This document shows, piece after piece, positions 1-11,399 of a stretch of 64,000 nt of DNA. The notes under the pieces were generated by a model. That model ran no database searches and was not told where the DNA came from. It worked only from the letters and a program-made list of their open reading frames with translations. Numbering within the stretch: the stretch's first letter is position 1; every line of letters begins with the position of its first letter. Source of the stretch: Reticulitermes speratus (Eukaryota > Arthropoda > Insecta > Blattodea > Rhinotermitidae); the NCBI GenBank assembly GCA_021186555.1, contig JAJKFL010000013.1:13385243-13449242 (forward strand), written 5' to 3'. The position numbers were made by a program, and so were the translations under genes.

Positions 1-2480
1 GTCATGTTTGTAGATCTAAAGCGTGGTTGGGTTTAAAATATTTTTAGTTTTCCTTGTAGAGAACTGTGATATCACAAGATTTTACTGTAATTTGAACTTT
101 CCAGAACCGCCAGTAACATTACAGACAGAAGGACCGAGTTTGAGGTCTAAGATCGCCATCTTGTTGATGTGCCAGAGGCCATATTTGGCACCTAGAACAA
201 AGAGTGGACAGATGAGTAAAAAATTTGCTTCCTTCTGATATTTAAGTGAATTATAAGAATAAGAAATACATTGTTCTAGCTAGACAGATAAGCCTGCTTA
301 TAATAACTGTGAGAAGACAATATGGCCTGCTATCTTTCAGAAATAATCGACTGACTGTTTAACTGACTAATAATTATCTGGTTAAGGATACCGGTGATTT
401 GGCACCGTAAACATCAAGCAAACCCTTCAACAGAGAGTTAATTCGAGTTATTAAAAAAAGCCTTCACACGGAGGATGATATGGAAATATATGTTCCAGAA
501 GCCTGCAGAAGCTGTCGGAATGCGAAAACTTAAGAACCCGTACTATCGCTGTATAAGAATTGTACAGTACAGGGGCAACCCTGACAGTACACTTCACTTT
601 AACACATCGTGCATATTCACACAGCGTTTTCTTGTTTGTTCGACCACTTCTCCTGTCTGCTGGTGCGTCGTACAAACAAGCCGAGCTCCAGTTCAATGGC
701 ACTGAATTTCCAGCGACCGAGTTACGAAACAGCAAACACTTTATGGGAAAGCCATAAATTAATTCAATTATAGCTCGTAACTTGACACGTAATGGTGTGG
801 TGGCAGCAGATCTTACTGTGACTTTAACTCCCAGTTTTGAGGGGATTCGTCCGAAAGAATGTAATATCGTCTGTGACTGTATTCTGTCATTACAGCTCAG
901 CTTGTGGACACATAAAAAAGGCTACACAAAACTAAAGTATGTACATTTACACAACCTGGATCGGGGGTTCTTAATCTATGTACCACGAGGCTTTGAATAC
1001 AAGAATCATTAGACTATAAAATTAAGTATGCACATTACAATATTACGCGGAATGCAGGTGTTCCTTATACACATGCGCATACACAAAATTAACAGAGGAA
1101 TTGGTGCTGCGATGAAGTCTTTTTAAGCTGAAGGGAAACCATTATATAAAGTTTGGAGACCGCAGTGTTTACCTTTGTCGCTGAACTATGCATAAGCTTC
1201 GTCGTAGGGTGCTGGGTTCGGTTCCCTAAAATGCAGCATATGCGTCGGCCAGTTATGGCAACTATTGTACAGCACTGTTGGGTTTTTTTATTTTGCTTTT
1301 GTCTTTCTTTGCAAGAGTTTGCATGAAAACATTAAATCCTGTAATTTAAATCCGGGGTGCTGCATATTGCACAGCGCACCTAACTCTGGCACCAAAGGTT
1401 TACACTTCTGATACTGACATTTATATAGAAATCATCTTCCTGCTTTAAGACAATGTATGCTTTTGCGCAATACATAACACTATTCGGAAATAGGTTTACA
1501 AGTAAATGCTATCTGATGTCCTTACGCTTCCGTGCGTAACATATATGACCCAGAAGGTATTTAAATCCCCCACTCTACTTTGCTGCCTACGCCCTGATTC
1601 AGGTAGGCAAAGTGTATATCTCCAATCTCCTCCACGTTAGAGGATATTTTTGACCTGCTTCACGTTCCGACCACTTTACCCCAGGAAAGAACGCACGTAG
1701 TAACATTGAAGAGCCTTTATCGATCTGCTCTGGAAGCATAAGGAAGTTACGTAACTTGTTTTGCACTGCAGTGGAGTTCGTTTGCTTTCAGTCGACTGAA
1801 AACGACCGCTTGGTGAAAGAGCGATTCACTTGTACGAGAGTTTTATATCATATGGCTGAGCTAGACATAGGCGTAGTGATTCACACAAGTTTCCTACTGT
1901 GTAGTTAGCGTTAGTGAGGAAAAAAAACCAAACATTCTCGAGACACCGTCATGGGGAAAGTGCGGTTCACACAGAGACTTGTAGTTCAGATGCTACAGCT
2001 CAATGTGTATGGTTCATGAATCTGAAATTTTTCTAATGTGTAGTTAGCTCCAGAGGAAATGAAAACAAACTGGACTAGGCATAAAGGAGTCTTGTGTATT
2101 ATCGCAGGCAGAGAGCGTTCTATTTCATTACGAAGAAATATTACGCCAACCTTCCTGACAGAAGAATTTTGTGTGCAAAAATGTACTATAACTCTACTGT
2201 CATTATTCTAATAAAAACGCCAAACAAATCCTTTTATATTATTTTTAAGCGCTATTTGCCTGAAAATTAAAACGTTAAATTATTTCTTGAATGCGAGAAT
2301 TTCTTTGTCTTCTTATATTTCATTTTAGGTTCAAAAATAGGTTTAGTATGTCTGTGATGTTGGAGACTGTTTCAGGATATAATTCTGTTTTGCTATAAGC
2401 GGTGTGGAATGCTCCTGCAATCAGTGACGCCAAAAACCTTCCAATGTTTAGACTGCTAGCAGAGGCTAGTGTTACGTTTG
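1..2480. other. No recognisable gene; unique-looking intergenic DNA
   Basis: Only short open frames without family resemblance are present. A short imperfect dyad around 1578-1620 (two copies of a GCCTAC/GTAGGC-type core) could form a small hairpin. I see no LINE, SINE or coding homology here. Confidence 0.5.
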
Positions 2481-2574
2481 TGCATGCTTCAGATAAATAA
2501 ACTGTGTCCATTGAGTAGGAGAGACGGTGCATGCTTCAGATAAATAAACTGTGTCCATTGAGTAGGAGAGACGA
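2481..2574. repeat. 47-bp direct duplication (two copies)
   Basis: Two adjacent, nearly identical 47-bp units start at 2481 and 2528, each opening with TGCATGCTTCAG. The duplication sits just before the 138-bp tandem array and may reflect the same local instability. Confidence 0.85.
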
Positions 2575-2579
2575 GATAT

Positions 2580-3190
2580 CAGTAAGGATACAAGCTGACA
2601 TTTTATAAAGCACTTGCTAAAAGCCTGTTTCATAAAAGAGATGTCTCGAACAGCCCCAAATATGACGACATAACTTCAACTTCATACGAATACAGAACAT
2701 TATTGTGTGTATTTAGGCAGTAAGGATACAAGCTGACATTTTATAAAGCCCTTGCTAAAAACCTGTTTCATAACAGAGATGTCTCGAAGAGCCCCAAATA
2801 TGACGACATAACTTCAACTTCATACGAATACCGAACATTATTGTGTGTATTTAGGCAGAAAGGATACAAGCCGACTTTATAAATCGCTCTGCTAATCGCC
2901 TGTTTCTTAACAGAAATGTCGCGAACAGCCCCAAATATGACGACATAAACTGCAAATTCACAAGAATATGGAACTATATTGTGTGTATTTAGGCAGTAAC
3001 GATACAAGCTTTTATAAAGCAATCTGCAAAAAAGCCTGTTTTGTAACAGAAATATCTCGAACAGCCCCAAATATGACGACATACACTGCAAATTCACAAG
3101 AATACGGAACTTTATTGTGTGTATATAGGGAGCAAGGATACAAGCTGGATTTATAAAGCACTCTGCTAAAAGTCTGTTTCATTTTCTACA
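2580..3190. repeat. 138-bp tandem repeat array, about 4.4 units
   Basis: Units begin near 2580, 2718, 2856, 2994 and 3130 (last one partial). Each opens with CAGTAAGGATACAAGCTG or a close variant and contains AGCCCCAAATATGACGACAT. Spacing is 138, 138, 138 and 136 bp. Units 1-2 and 3-4 form more similar pairs. Short frames crossing it on both strands are by-products. It may be a small satellite-like array; whether the unit occurs elsewhere in the genome cannot be seen. Confidence 0.9.
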
Positions 3191-3540
3191 AAATGGAAGC
3201 AATTCCATTATTTTATCTCTTCTAGATCAAATAATGTTAATTTTTTAACGAGAATGCGCAAAAAATTAAAGGGCCAACGCGGGGACCGCAAACCTGTTCA
3301 CGCAGGGCTTGTGCCGTAAAGTAGGCCCCTTATCTCGATTTAAAGGGCGACTCGAGAAAATAACTCCGTTAGCTAAAGGTTAAGTTTGGCCTACCGCACA
3401 CAAGAGGAAAGGCTACCCGGATTATTCATGTATTTTGTATGGTGTTATCACAAACCAACACCTTGTAACAGTTGTATATTTCAGAGCTTTTGACTGCCTT
3501 ATCGCACGCCACTTTCAGAAAACAGCAGTTACAAACCGTG
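3191..3540. other. No gene seen; 3' flank of the proline-rich gene
   Basis: This stretch lies downstream of the minus-strand proline-rich exon. It should hold its 3' UTR, but no clear AATAAA signal on the minus strand was found close to the stop. Confidence 0.4.
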
Positions 3541-4527
3541 TCACGTGGAATGGCCTCTGAATGGCGGTACGACCTTCAGTACCACGTCTTGCGGAATGGA
3601 ACCCACGGAAGAAAATTTGGGTGTGGGAGGTCCGTAAGCAGGTGCAGGAAGTGGTGGGGGTGGTCCATATGATGGTGCCGGCGCTGGTGGTGGAGGTGGA
3701 GGTGGTGGTGGAGGTGGCGGAGGTGGTGGAGGTGGAGGTGGCGGTGGCGGTGGTGGTGGTGGTGGTGGTGGTGGTGGTGGTGGTGGAGGAGCTGGAGGCG
3801 GTGGCCCATAAGTGAGTACTGGGTCAGGCGGTGGCGGTGGTCCATATGCTGGTGGTGGTGGGGCGGGTGGGGGTGGTCCATAAACTTTTGGTGGTGGAGG
3901 GGGTGGTGGTGGTGGTGGTGGTGGTGGTGGTGGTGGTGGTGGTGGTGGTGGTGGTGGTGGTGGAGGTGGGGCTGCTAGTGGAGGTGGCCCGTAAGCAGGC
4001 GCTGGTGCCTTTGGTGGACCATACACTATTTTGGGCGGAGGGGGTGGTGGAGGTGGGGGTGGCGGTGGAGGAGGTGGTGGTGCCGGTGGACCATAAGTTG
4101 GTGGTGGCGGTGGGGGAGGGGGTGGTGGAGGTGGGGGTGGCGGCGGAGCAGGTGAAGGTGGTGCAGGTGGGCCATAAACTGGTGCTGGAGGTGGTGGCGG
4201 CGGCGGTGGCGGTGGGGGTGGAGGAGGTGCGGGGGGACCATAAACTGGTACTGGAGTTGGAGGTGGCGGCGATGGCGTTGGTGGTGGTGGTGGTGGCGGA
4301 GGAGGGGGCCCGTAGAGAGGTACAGGAACTTTAAGAGGCAGTGCTGGCCTGCGGATTCCTACAGCCGGGGCCCGGGATCCGTCCTGTGCATCCGACACAG
4401 GTGGTGACAGCCCCGCAAACACTGGCACTGGGGGAGGCACGAGCGCGGCGACCCTAGCAGCGACTGCCGGAACTCTGGTTTTCTGCGCCGTCGTGCAACA
4501 CGCCAGGCTGCCTAGTAGCAGAATGAC
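3541..4527 (-). CDS. YGPP-repeat polyproline secreted protein, exon 2 (5' exon missing)
   Basis: The frame encodes about 328 residues. It opens with a hydrophobic stretch, VILLLGSLACCTTAQ, that looks like the core and cleavage region of a signal peptide. A short spacer follows, then 11 YGPP motifs separated by proline runs, some longer than 25 residues. The C-terminal tail is less repetitive and ends in VVPPFRGHST. No in-frame ATG precedes the hydrophobic core before an upstream stop, but a good 3' splice acceptor (GTGTGGCAG) ends at 4528. I therefore infer an upstream exon carrying the ATG; an intron inside the signal peptide is common in insect cuticle genes. YGPP and proline-rich proteins are known in insect cuticle and eggshell, so a structural extracellular role is likely but not proven. 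The proline codons are near-perfect CCA/CCC/CCG triplet repeats, so length polymorphism or assembly collapse is likely. Confidence 0.65.
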   Translation of the reverse strand, partial: VILLLGSLACCTTAQKTRVPAVAARVAALVPPPVPVFAGLSPPVSDAQDGSRAPAVGIRRPALPLKVPVPLYGPPPPPPPPPPTPSPPPPTPVPVYGPPAPPPPPPPPPPPPPPAPVYGPPAPPSPAPPPPPPPPPPPPPPPPTYGPPAPPPPPPPPPPPPPPPPKIVYGPPKAPAPAYGPPPLAAPPPPPPPPPPPPPPPPPPPPPPPPPPPKVYGPPPPAPPPPAYGPPPPPDPVLTYGPPPPAPPPPPPPPPPPPPPPPPPPPPPPPPPPPPPPPPPPAPAPSYGPPPPLPAPAYGPPTPKFSSVGSIPQDVVLKVVPPFRGHST

Positions 4528-4593
4528 CTGCCACACAAAATGCCACACTCGTACACAACGCTTCGCTGCAACTTTCCCGTAAGATAAGCACAA

Positions 4594-4950
4594 GCTTCTT
4601 ATTCCCTAAGACAACAACATTATTCAAATATGGGAGGTGGGGGGGGGAGTGAACCTTACTGTTACGTGGTCCCAATTGTTATGTGTGACCTGGTTATAGT
4701 ATAAGAAACACAATATTTACTGCTGGCATTCTTGGTATGGAAACTTGACATAAAACAGAAGCAGGGGAATCCGAAGAGTCGATTTGTTACAATGCAAAAG
4801 GCGAGTAACTGAATGAGAGATAGTGTAGACCAAATTGTGTCACATGAAACTGACTGACAGGATCCTGACGATCAAGATTCGTAATTTGGAATTTTCTTTT
4901 TGTTAGCATTAAACTCGCGGTATACACAGCTACAGCTGTTCTGTATGAGA
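4594..4950. other. Upstream flank or intron 1 of the proline-rich gene
   Basis: If the intron-in-signal-peptide model is right, this is intron sequence read on the minus strand. I found no convincing ATG exon in it. A G-rich run lies near 4632-4647. Confidence 0.35.
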
Positions 4951-4951
4951 T

Positions 4952-5890
4952 TTATTATTATTATTATTATTATTTACTGCAATTGGGTTTTCACCCGGTG
5001 GCAGTAGTCTTTACACTAGTACACACAACAAATGGACATATAATATACATAAAAATAACAATACAAAACAAACTATACACAATTACATAACAAAATATAT
5101 ACAGTAAATACAAGTACACACATTAGAACACCGTACACACATTACAAAAACATCCACACCTTACAAAAACACCCATACACAATACAAGAAAATAAACGCA
5201 CGCATATTAATAAAACACCCACACATTAATTAATCTCAATGCGTTAGAATTATCCACAGTATAAAGTCAGACCAAAGTACATGATAATTATATCCCCCAA
5301 GAACTTAATTCACTTCACTTCGAAACCAAAACACTTCACTTCACATCGCTTCACGCCCCTTCACTTCACATCACTTCCCTTATTTCTATTTAATCCCCAC
5401 TTAAAAACCCTTAGCTTGTAATTACTTTTTTGACCCTTTTTTTAAAAGTGCTTAATTTACAGGGGAAAGTCGCTAGTACGCTTGGAGGTAACTGGTTCCA
5501 GCTTTTTATGGTCCTATTTACAAAGGAATATTTACCTACACCTGTTCTTTGTTTCCTAGTCCTAATTTTCCGACTATGATCGTCCCTACCCAGGTAGCAT
5601 GGTTTTAGTAGTCTATCCCCTATCGTTTTTCAAGCCCGTCCCCCGGTGTATGCTTTGAAAAGGGCGCATATTCGGGCTATCGCTCTACGCTGTGTTAATT
5701 TTTCCCATCCCGATTCTTTCGTATTGTTTGCAAATTTTGCCGCTCTCTTTTGCACGCGATTCAAAGCGCTTACCTGGCCTTCTCTGTATGGGTCCCAACA
5801 CACCGCTCCATACTCAAGTATCGGTCTCACTAGTGCCGTATAATCTATACGTTTCGTATTATTATTTGCCCTTTTGAGTATCCGCATTAC
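4952..5890 (-). mobile_element. 5'-truncated CR1/L2-like LINE, RT C-terminus and 3' UTR
   Basis: Read on the minus strand, 5887-5630 encodes the end of a reverse transcriptase, with ALVRPILEYGAVCWDPY and LNRVQKRAAKFA typical of non-LTR elements. One in-frame TGA (expected W) follows. The frame then continues through YLGRDDHSRKIRTRKQR and KSWNQLPPSVLATFPCKL to about 5415. The 3' UTR is rich in ACAC/ACATTAC words and ends in the unit CCGGGTGAAAACCCAATTGC followed by an (ATA)n tail at 4952-4972. The same 3' end recurs at 15598-15700 and 22725-23090, so it is a multicopy family. The clade is assigned by resemblance only. Confidence 0.8.
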
Positions 5891-5935
5891 GAAATGAAGA
5901 GATCAACTCATAGGATAAAAACGTGGACGTGACGG

Positions 5936-5937
<2 letters not shown>

Positions 5938-5969
<32 letters not shown>
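5938..5969. repeat. (CA)n microsatellite
   Basis: About 16 uninterrupted AC dinucleotides lie just beyond the truncated 5' end of the LINE. Confidence 0.95.
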
Positions 5970-5973
<4 letters not shown>

Positions 5974-6148
5974 TGCTTCGCAATCTTGCTTTCCCTCACA
6001 GGTGTTGCAGCATTATGTTTATCTACTGTAGATATGAATGTCTGGCAGACAGAGCTAATCAGCAGATGAGCAACGATAATTTATGCGCAGAGGAATAACG
6101 TTCGTAACTTATATATAACTTATATATGTATAACCATACTATATGTAT

Positions 6149-6660
6149 GTAAAGGTAAAAAGGCAAAGTTCTCCCTAGAACAGGCCATGAAGGCCCAGAG
6201 GAGGAGTAGAGGTACAGCTCTACTCTTCCTTTAACATCGGCACTAGATGGGGGTGGGTGGTCAACTCCACGCCCCGGCCGCTTTACCCCCGGAAAAGAGA
6301 CCCGGTACCCATTGTATAGGAGGCTGGGTGGGCCAAAGGGCCGGTCTGGACGGCTGCGAAAAATCTCGTCCCCACCGGGATTTTTTTTTTTTGCCTGTCC
6401 GGGGTTTTTCCCCTTTGATCCATTTTTGTACTGTTTAAATCCTTTCGTCCTTCATGTCACTTTACGTTCCATGCTACCGTCCTTACAACAAGCACAACAC
6501 AAACATCCATGCCCCCGGTGGGATTCGAACCCACGATCCTAGTAAGCGAGCAGCCGAAGACCCACGCCTTAGACCGCACGGCCACTGGGATCGGCGGGAT
6601 TCGATCCCCGGACCGTCCAGCCCGGAGCGAGTCGCTATACCGACTACGCTATCCCGGCCT
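6149..6660 (-). mobile_element. SINE A copy (tRNA-headed), interrupted by SINE C
   Basis: The tail (GTAAAGGTAAAA) is at the left and the tRNA-like head at 6596-6660 reads on the minus strand with box A- and box B-like sequences. Body landmarks are the GGGGGTAAAGCGGCCGG block, the GGTACC region and GGCCATGAAGGCC. The flanks share a roughly 11-bp target duplication around ACTATATGT (about 6137-6147 and 6664-6674). A SINE C is inserted near the box B region at 6366-6595. Confidence 0.8.
6366..6595 (-). mobile_element. SINE C, short form, nested in SINE A
   Basis: On the minus strand it has a tRNA-like head (CGATCCCAGTGGCCGTGCGG, box B GGGTTCGAATCCC). A short body follows, ending in an A-rich tail, seen as T11 at about 6381-6391. 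A CGGGAT duplication flanks it and the interrupted SINE A resumes exactly after it. It is therefore younger than its host. Confidence 0.75.
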
Positions 6661-7350
6661 TCACTATATGTGTGTAATATGGTTATTAGCTTACGCTCCT
6701 TTTCTCATCTAATGGCACGTGGCTTAATATCCCATTTCTTTACACAGAAACTGTAAGAAGGCCACAAAGTAGAATTTTTTATTCACACTTGTCATTATGA
6801 AATTTGAAGAATTGTCACGTGGGTAAGATTACGAATTATTACAATTATAATTATACTGCAAAATGAACACCAAAATGTGGAATTATAAAATTCTGTGTTC
6901 CACAGAGAGTAATGTTTCTTCTCCAACTACGCATCTCTTAATAGTTTACTTCCTTGTTTTGTGCAAATATCATCAGATGTTAAGTAAAAAATATATGGAG
7001 TGTAAAACTTTAAATCATATCAAATTATACGTAAAACGATACATTTTTTTTTTAAATCTAACTTAGCTTCGAACATACGGGTTGCTGTAATATGATAAAA
7101 GACTCTCATCTAGATGACTAACATTTACTGTGGGAGACTGGGAGCTCGTCTTCAGAACACTTCGTCAAATAAGTGTGAAGAGTAAGAACAGAATGCTACG
7201 ATGTTATTCATAAGCAGAAAAGACAGAACGATTCTTTTTTTCAAAACAATAAATTCACAACACAACTTTTCCGTTATTTGAGACACTTCATCGGAAAGGG
7301 GCTTGACACCAAAAGAAGTTAAATTTGTTCCTATCCACCACCTGAAGGCG
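6661..7350. other. No gene seen
   Basis: AT-rich DNA with short frames only. No repeat family of this window is recognised. Confidence 0.4.
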
Positions 7351-7638
7351 GGGGCACGCAGTGGCGCACTTGGCTGACGCACTGCGATACAAGCCGGAAG
7401 GTGTCACTGGAATTTTTCATTGACATAATCCTTCCGACCGCAATATGTGACCCTGGGGTCGACTTAGCCTCTAACAGAAATGAGAAACAGGAATATATCC
7501 TGGGGGGTAAAGGCGGTCGGTGCGTATGGCTGACAACCTTACCACATTCATATGCCGATTGTTTTAAAATCTTGGAGCCTCAACCTCCTGGAACCCTCAG
7601 GGCCGGTCCAGGCCTGTAAAGGGATTGCTTTACCTTTA
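7351..7638 (+). mobile_element. SINE B copy
   Basis: The tRNA-like head starts GGGGCACGCAGTGGCGCA and is slightly decayed in box B. The body follows in order: ATTTTTCATTGACATAATC, CCTCTAACAGAAATGAG, GGGGGGTAAAGGCGG, GAGCCTCAACCTCCTGGAA. The tail is CTTTACCTTTA. It abuts a SINE A copy tail to tail. Confidence 0.85.
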
Positions 7639-7903
7639 CCCATGAAGGCATGTAGGGTGAGTACAGGTATGGCTCCATTCATTCTTAACCTCGGCTCCAG
7701 ATGGAGGTCAGTGGTAAAGATCACTCCCCGGCCGCTTTAACCCCAGAGAAGAACCTCAGTACTCATTGAAATGGAGGATTGGCGGGCCCAGAAACGGTCT
7801 GGACGATATGGAAAAGAGACAAATTTTTGCCCCTTCCGGAATTTGAACCCCGGATCGTCCAGCCTGTAGCCTAGACACTATACCGACTACGCTGTCCCGG
7901 CTC
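7639..7903 (-). mobile_element. SINE A copy
   Basis: The minus-strand head is at 7840-7903, with box B-like GGGGTTCAAATTCC, and the body holds the GGGTTAAAGCGGCCGG block. Its tail fuses with the tail of the neighbouring SINE B, so one probably targeted the other's CTTTACC repeat. Confidence 0.8.
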
Positions 7904-8527
7904 CAGTTTGACACCAAAACCTTTTCTAAATAGAATCCTGGGCACTTAAAAATCGATGGTTTATAAATAAATCTAAGGGGATAGGAGACAGGTGAAAGTA
8001 TTCTCTAAATACGAGTATGTATTTACGTGTGAGTACTTACTGCTACTCTCGCCTTCATGATGGCGCAGTGGCTCCTTCTCCTCGGAAAATGAAAATATAA
8101 GTATTTCAGTGACCGACAGTGTGGCTTATATACGTACTGAATGGAGTTGTTTTCGAAAATCTACCATCGTCTTGTTTTTAAGCCAGGCTTTCTTACACAA
8201 TCAGGATTCACTCGTGTTTGGTCTGCAGAACAGGAATTCCATGTGTAACTGAATCAAGTCCACATTTCATTGCCTTTCATTCCTCTTTTCATTTAATTAC
8301 TTTCAGTGCATAGCGACATAAACGTATCAATGTTGACTGATAATCCCCCAACATCAGACGCTTTTTAATTTCAAAACAGCTGACATGATTACTATAAAAG
8401 GTGTACTGGAAAGAATATTTCAGTTGGCGGGTGAATACTGATTCGACATTCGCCGAGAAAATACTAAGAAAAAGCATGAGAAACTTTAGTCAGAGGAGTT
8501 ACAGCTGCAAAGGTACTGAATTCATTC
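7904..8527. other. No gene seen
   Basis: Unassigned AT-rich sequence with no family resemblance. Confidence 0.4.
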
Positions 8528-8890
8528 ATTCTGTAGTCTGTCTTACGACAGGTCCGTAGCACCTTCCAAAGCGTGTTCTCCATAGGGTGCGATCTAGTGC
8601 TTCCTCTTTCAATTTCCAGTATCTTCTCTTTTCCTTAAGGTCATCCAGTAGCTGCTTACGCTTTCTTCCTCGTCTTCCCGTCATTTCTATCCTTCCCGCT
8701 AACTTTCCTTCAATCACGTGTTTTAGAAGGCAGTTTCTACGCAAGATGGGGCCAATCCAGTTAGCCTTTCTTCTCTTTATTATATGTAGGATATTCCTCT
8801 CCTCCTTGACTCTGTGTAATACTTCTTCATTTCTCACACGATCGGTCCAACTGATCTTCTCCATTCTTCCCCAGCACCACATTTCAAAAC
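8528..8890 (-). mobile_element. Compact LINE, RT C-terminal fragment (copy R1)
   Basis: The minus-strand frame encodes MWCWGRMEKISWTDRVRNEE and onward through [18 protein letters not shown] to GRCYGPVVRQTTE and a stop. This is the conserved tail of an endonuclease-reverse transcriptase LINE. It is 5'-truncated at about 8890. The stop codon lies at the element's 3' end and is followed by a short GAATGAAT tail. It closely matches copy R2 at 51095-51613. Confidence 0.85.
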
Positions 8891-9659
8891 GTAAAGGCAC
8901 TGAATGTGGGGTTTTAAAATAAGGGTCACGGACCACAGCCATGGTCGCGGATTTCGTACTAAAAGGCATTTTATACGACACATAATACACTGACTTTGTG
9001 TTATCTGAGCATTGTCAGAGGACTGCATGTCCTGTAGTACACTACGTCTGTGTTACGTGGGCCTTTAGGCCTATACGATGTATAATACTCTAAGTGTATG
9101 TTATCTGGGCCAGTTCGCACGTAGCTTGCCAATTACATGCCTAACATTTTCAGCTCAATAAAGAAAGAGCCTTTTTATTTATTATCTAAAGCACGCAATT
9201 CCTTTGATTACTTAAGCCTAATTACGAACGCAAAATTTTTCGATTCTGAGTATGAATCATCGTCATTGGGTGGGGGTTATAAAAAAAGGTTATGTAACTG
9301 ATCGTTGATAAGTTTTTAATCATTGTAGTACATTTTCACGTTCTTGTTATACACATTTTGTAGATTATTATGTAATTGATCGTTATTACATTTTAAAATA
9401 ACCTTTCTGTGAACAATAACCCTAACGATGATTCATAATGACTTCCTAATTACAAGCAAATTTCAACAACCAAATGAACTCTGTGCTTTAGACGGCGAGT
9501 GCACTGTTTTTCTACACAGAATGAAAAAGGCGCTCTGTAAGATCGATACAATAAAACTAGCATTTCGAATTCCATTTATGGATTAATGGATTTAAGTGCA
9601 GTCGGCTTTCCTGGTAATCCGAAAGTTTTAACGCGTTATTTTTGTTCTGTGGCGCAAAA
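8891..9659. other. No gene seen
   Basis: Unassigned intergenic DNA. Short AT-rich frames only. Confidence 0.4.
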
Positions 9660-9886
9660 CAGCCCAACTCGGACCTAGGCCGCCTCATTATTGAGGTTTC
9701 CAGATCACACACACCCGGTAAGACTCCTCTGAACGAGTGCTCAGCTCGTCACAGAAGCAGCTACCTACACAACGCATAAAACAAGGAACAAACATCCAGG
9801 CCTTAAGCGGGATTCGAACCCGCGACCCCAGCAATCGAGGGGCCGAAGACATACTTCTTAGACCAAACGGTCACCGGGACCGGCCA
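9660..9886 (-). mobile_element. SINE C, long-body form without the inserted short unit
   Basis: The minus-strand head (CCGGTGACCGTTTGGTCTAAG, box B GGGTTCGAATCCCGC) runs directly into the long body, with GACGAGCTGAGCACTCG, AGAGGAGTCTTACCGG and AAACCTCAATAATGAGG. It shows what the long form looks like without the extra short SINE seen in the copies at 16.6 and 47.8 kb. Confidence 0.7.
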
Positions 9887-10156
9887 ACACGACAACATAA
9901 TCAACTGAAGAAAAACTTAAAGAACAATAGTAACACTATTGCAAAAGAAACGTTTGTAATGACCTCTTTTCCACAGCAATGCGATGGCAGGTCATCACTC
10001 TTTTTTCACATCCTCGTCTATGACAAGCAGAAGTACCTCAATTTGCGCTGGCGAATCTGCGTTGACATTGCTCTTACCTTAACCTTGGTAATGTCTGCAA
10101 CGTTACCTTCATTATTAATAACATTCCTGAAGGCTTATGTCTTCTGGAATGTTAAG

Positions 10157-10235
10157 CCGTGTCGACGTTTCGATCTTCAGGGTCTAGCAGTCCAAGAAGG
10201 ATGCCTGACCTTCTTCCGAAACGTAGGTCAGTAAC
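10157..10235. repeat. Decayed hammerhead/Penelope-end-like dyad
   Basis: An inverted pair of GACGTTTCGATCTTCAGGGTC- and GACCTTCTTCCGAAACGTAGG-like sequences. It is related to the segment at 36240-36330 (shared GGGTC-AGCAGTCCAA). It resembles hammerhead ends (CTGAAGA, GAAAC) but lacks a clean stem II, so it is a degraded relative at best. Confidence 0.35.
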
Positions 10236-11079
10236 TTTTTATCAGTCGATACGGCGTACACGTCCCAAAAAATATGGATCTTCAGCAGTAGAGCTGTGCG
10301 AAAACAATCTCGCAGTATTATTACTTTCAGATTATCCTAGTAAACGTACTTGATGTAGCATCGTTAAATAATACACGTACCCAGTTGGCATGTTTAACAG
10401 TTATGTCTTTCTGTTGTGCATTTAGCTGTTGTTCCTGTACACTGTACGAAGCTGTTGTTCCAGAGGAAGATACACTGGGTGAAGAATGGCAGGTTCTTGC
10501 CTCTTTCTCTTGTTGACTGAGGTACGGCTTCATATCTTCTAATGTTTAGACTGGTAATTGTTCGAAGAAGCAAAAGAAGGGTAAACACTTTGCTCACTAG
10601 TTCTTCATTCATTTGTTTGCGACAGTGTTTGTGGAAAGACCGCAAACCACAGGAATATGAATTACCATTTATTGCATAATATTATTGTTAAATATGTTTG
10701 CACGGACAAACAAAATATATTTGTGTAAGGGTAGCACATGAAACCCTTAAAATAAGTTATACTACAATAAATGTGTTATTTACTGACCTTTCATTGCTAG
10801 GTGAGTTTCATGCTTGGGTTGTGAATCACTTTATTTGGCTCTGGACTGATGGAATTTTGTGGAATATGGAATACGCGAAATGCTTATCGAAATTTATAAA
10901 TCATACTGAAATTATTACGAACTAGACTATCACGTTACACATAGCCTGAAGTACAGTTTAGGTACTAATACTGCCACGGGTTTGACGGTCGTGGAATTGG
11001 AGTTTGTTTTACGGAAGGACCAGAGGTTATCATCTTCAACACAGCATCAGTACCGACGCTGGGACTCACTAAGCCCCCC
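10236..11079. other. No gene seen
   Basis: Short overlapping frames on both strands without resemblance to known proteins. Confidence 0.4.
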
Positions 11080-11200
11080 ATCCAGTGGGTAGAGGTCTGT
11101 TTCCCAAGCGAAATGTTATCGGAGCGTCAATCCCAACACTCACACCCATTAAGTTCCGAGGTTAAGAATGATTGGAGCTATACTTCCATTTCCACATATG
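11080..11200 (+). mobile_element. SINE A body fragment
   Basis: Diverged body with CCGAGGTTAAGAATGATTGG and GAGCTATACTTCCA as in other SINE A copies. Head and tail are lost. Confidence 0.5.
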
Positions 11201-11399
11201 TTTCAACGAGGTGGTGGTTCAAGAAGTACAATGGTTAAGCAAAGAGTAAGTCAAAACCTTAGACTTGAAATTATCAAAGCACTGTTCCTGAGGCTTCAGG
11301 TCTTTTATAGGGTGCATTTATTAATAAAAAATACTCATCGAAGGGCGTGTAACTTGTGAGAGTATCGAAAAGACTTACATCTTTTTTTATTTTTTTTAT

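Noticed and set aside
3561-4334. Long plus-strand open frames rich in valine and minus-strand frames rich in histidine
   Set aside because: They are other-frame readings of the triplet repeats coding polyproline; only the proline frame has a signal-peptide-like start and YGPP motifs.
9737-10234. 165-codon open frame as a gene
   Set aside because: Its first third is antisense to a SINE C copy and the rest has no resemblance to a known protein.
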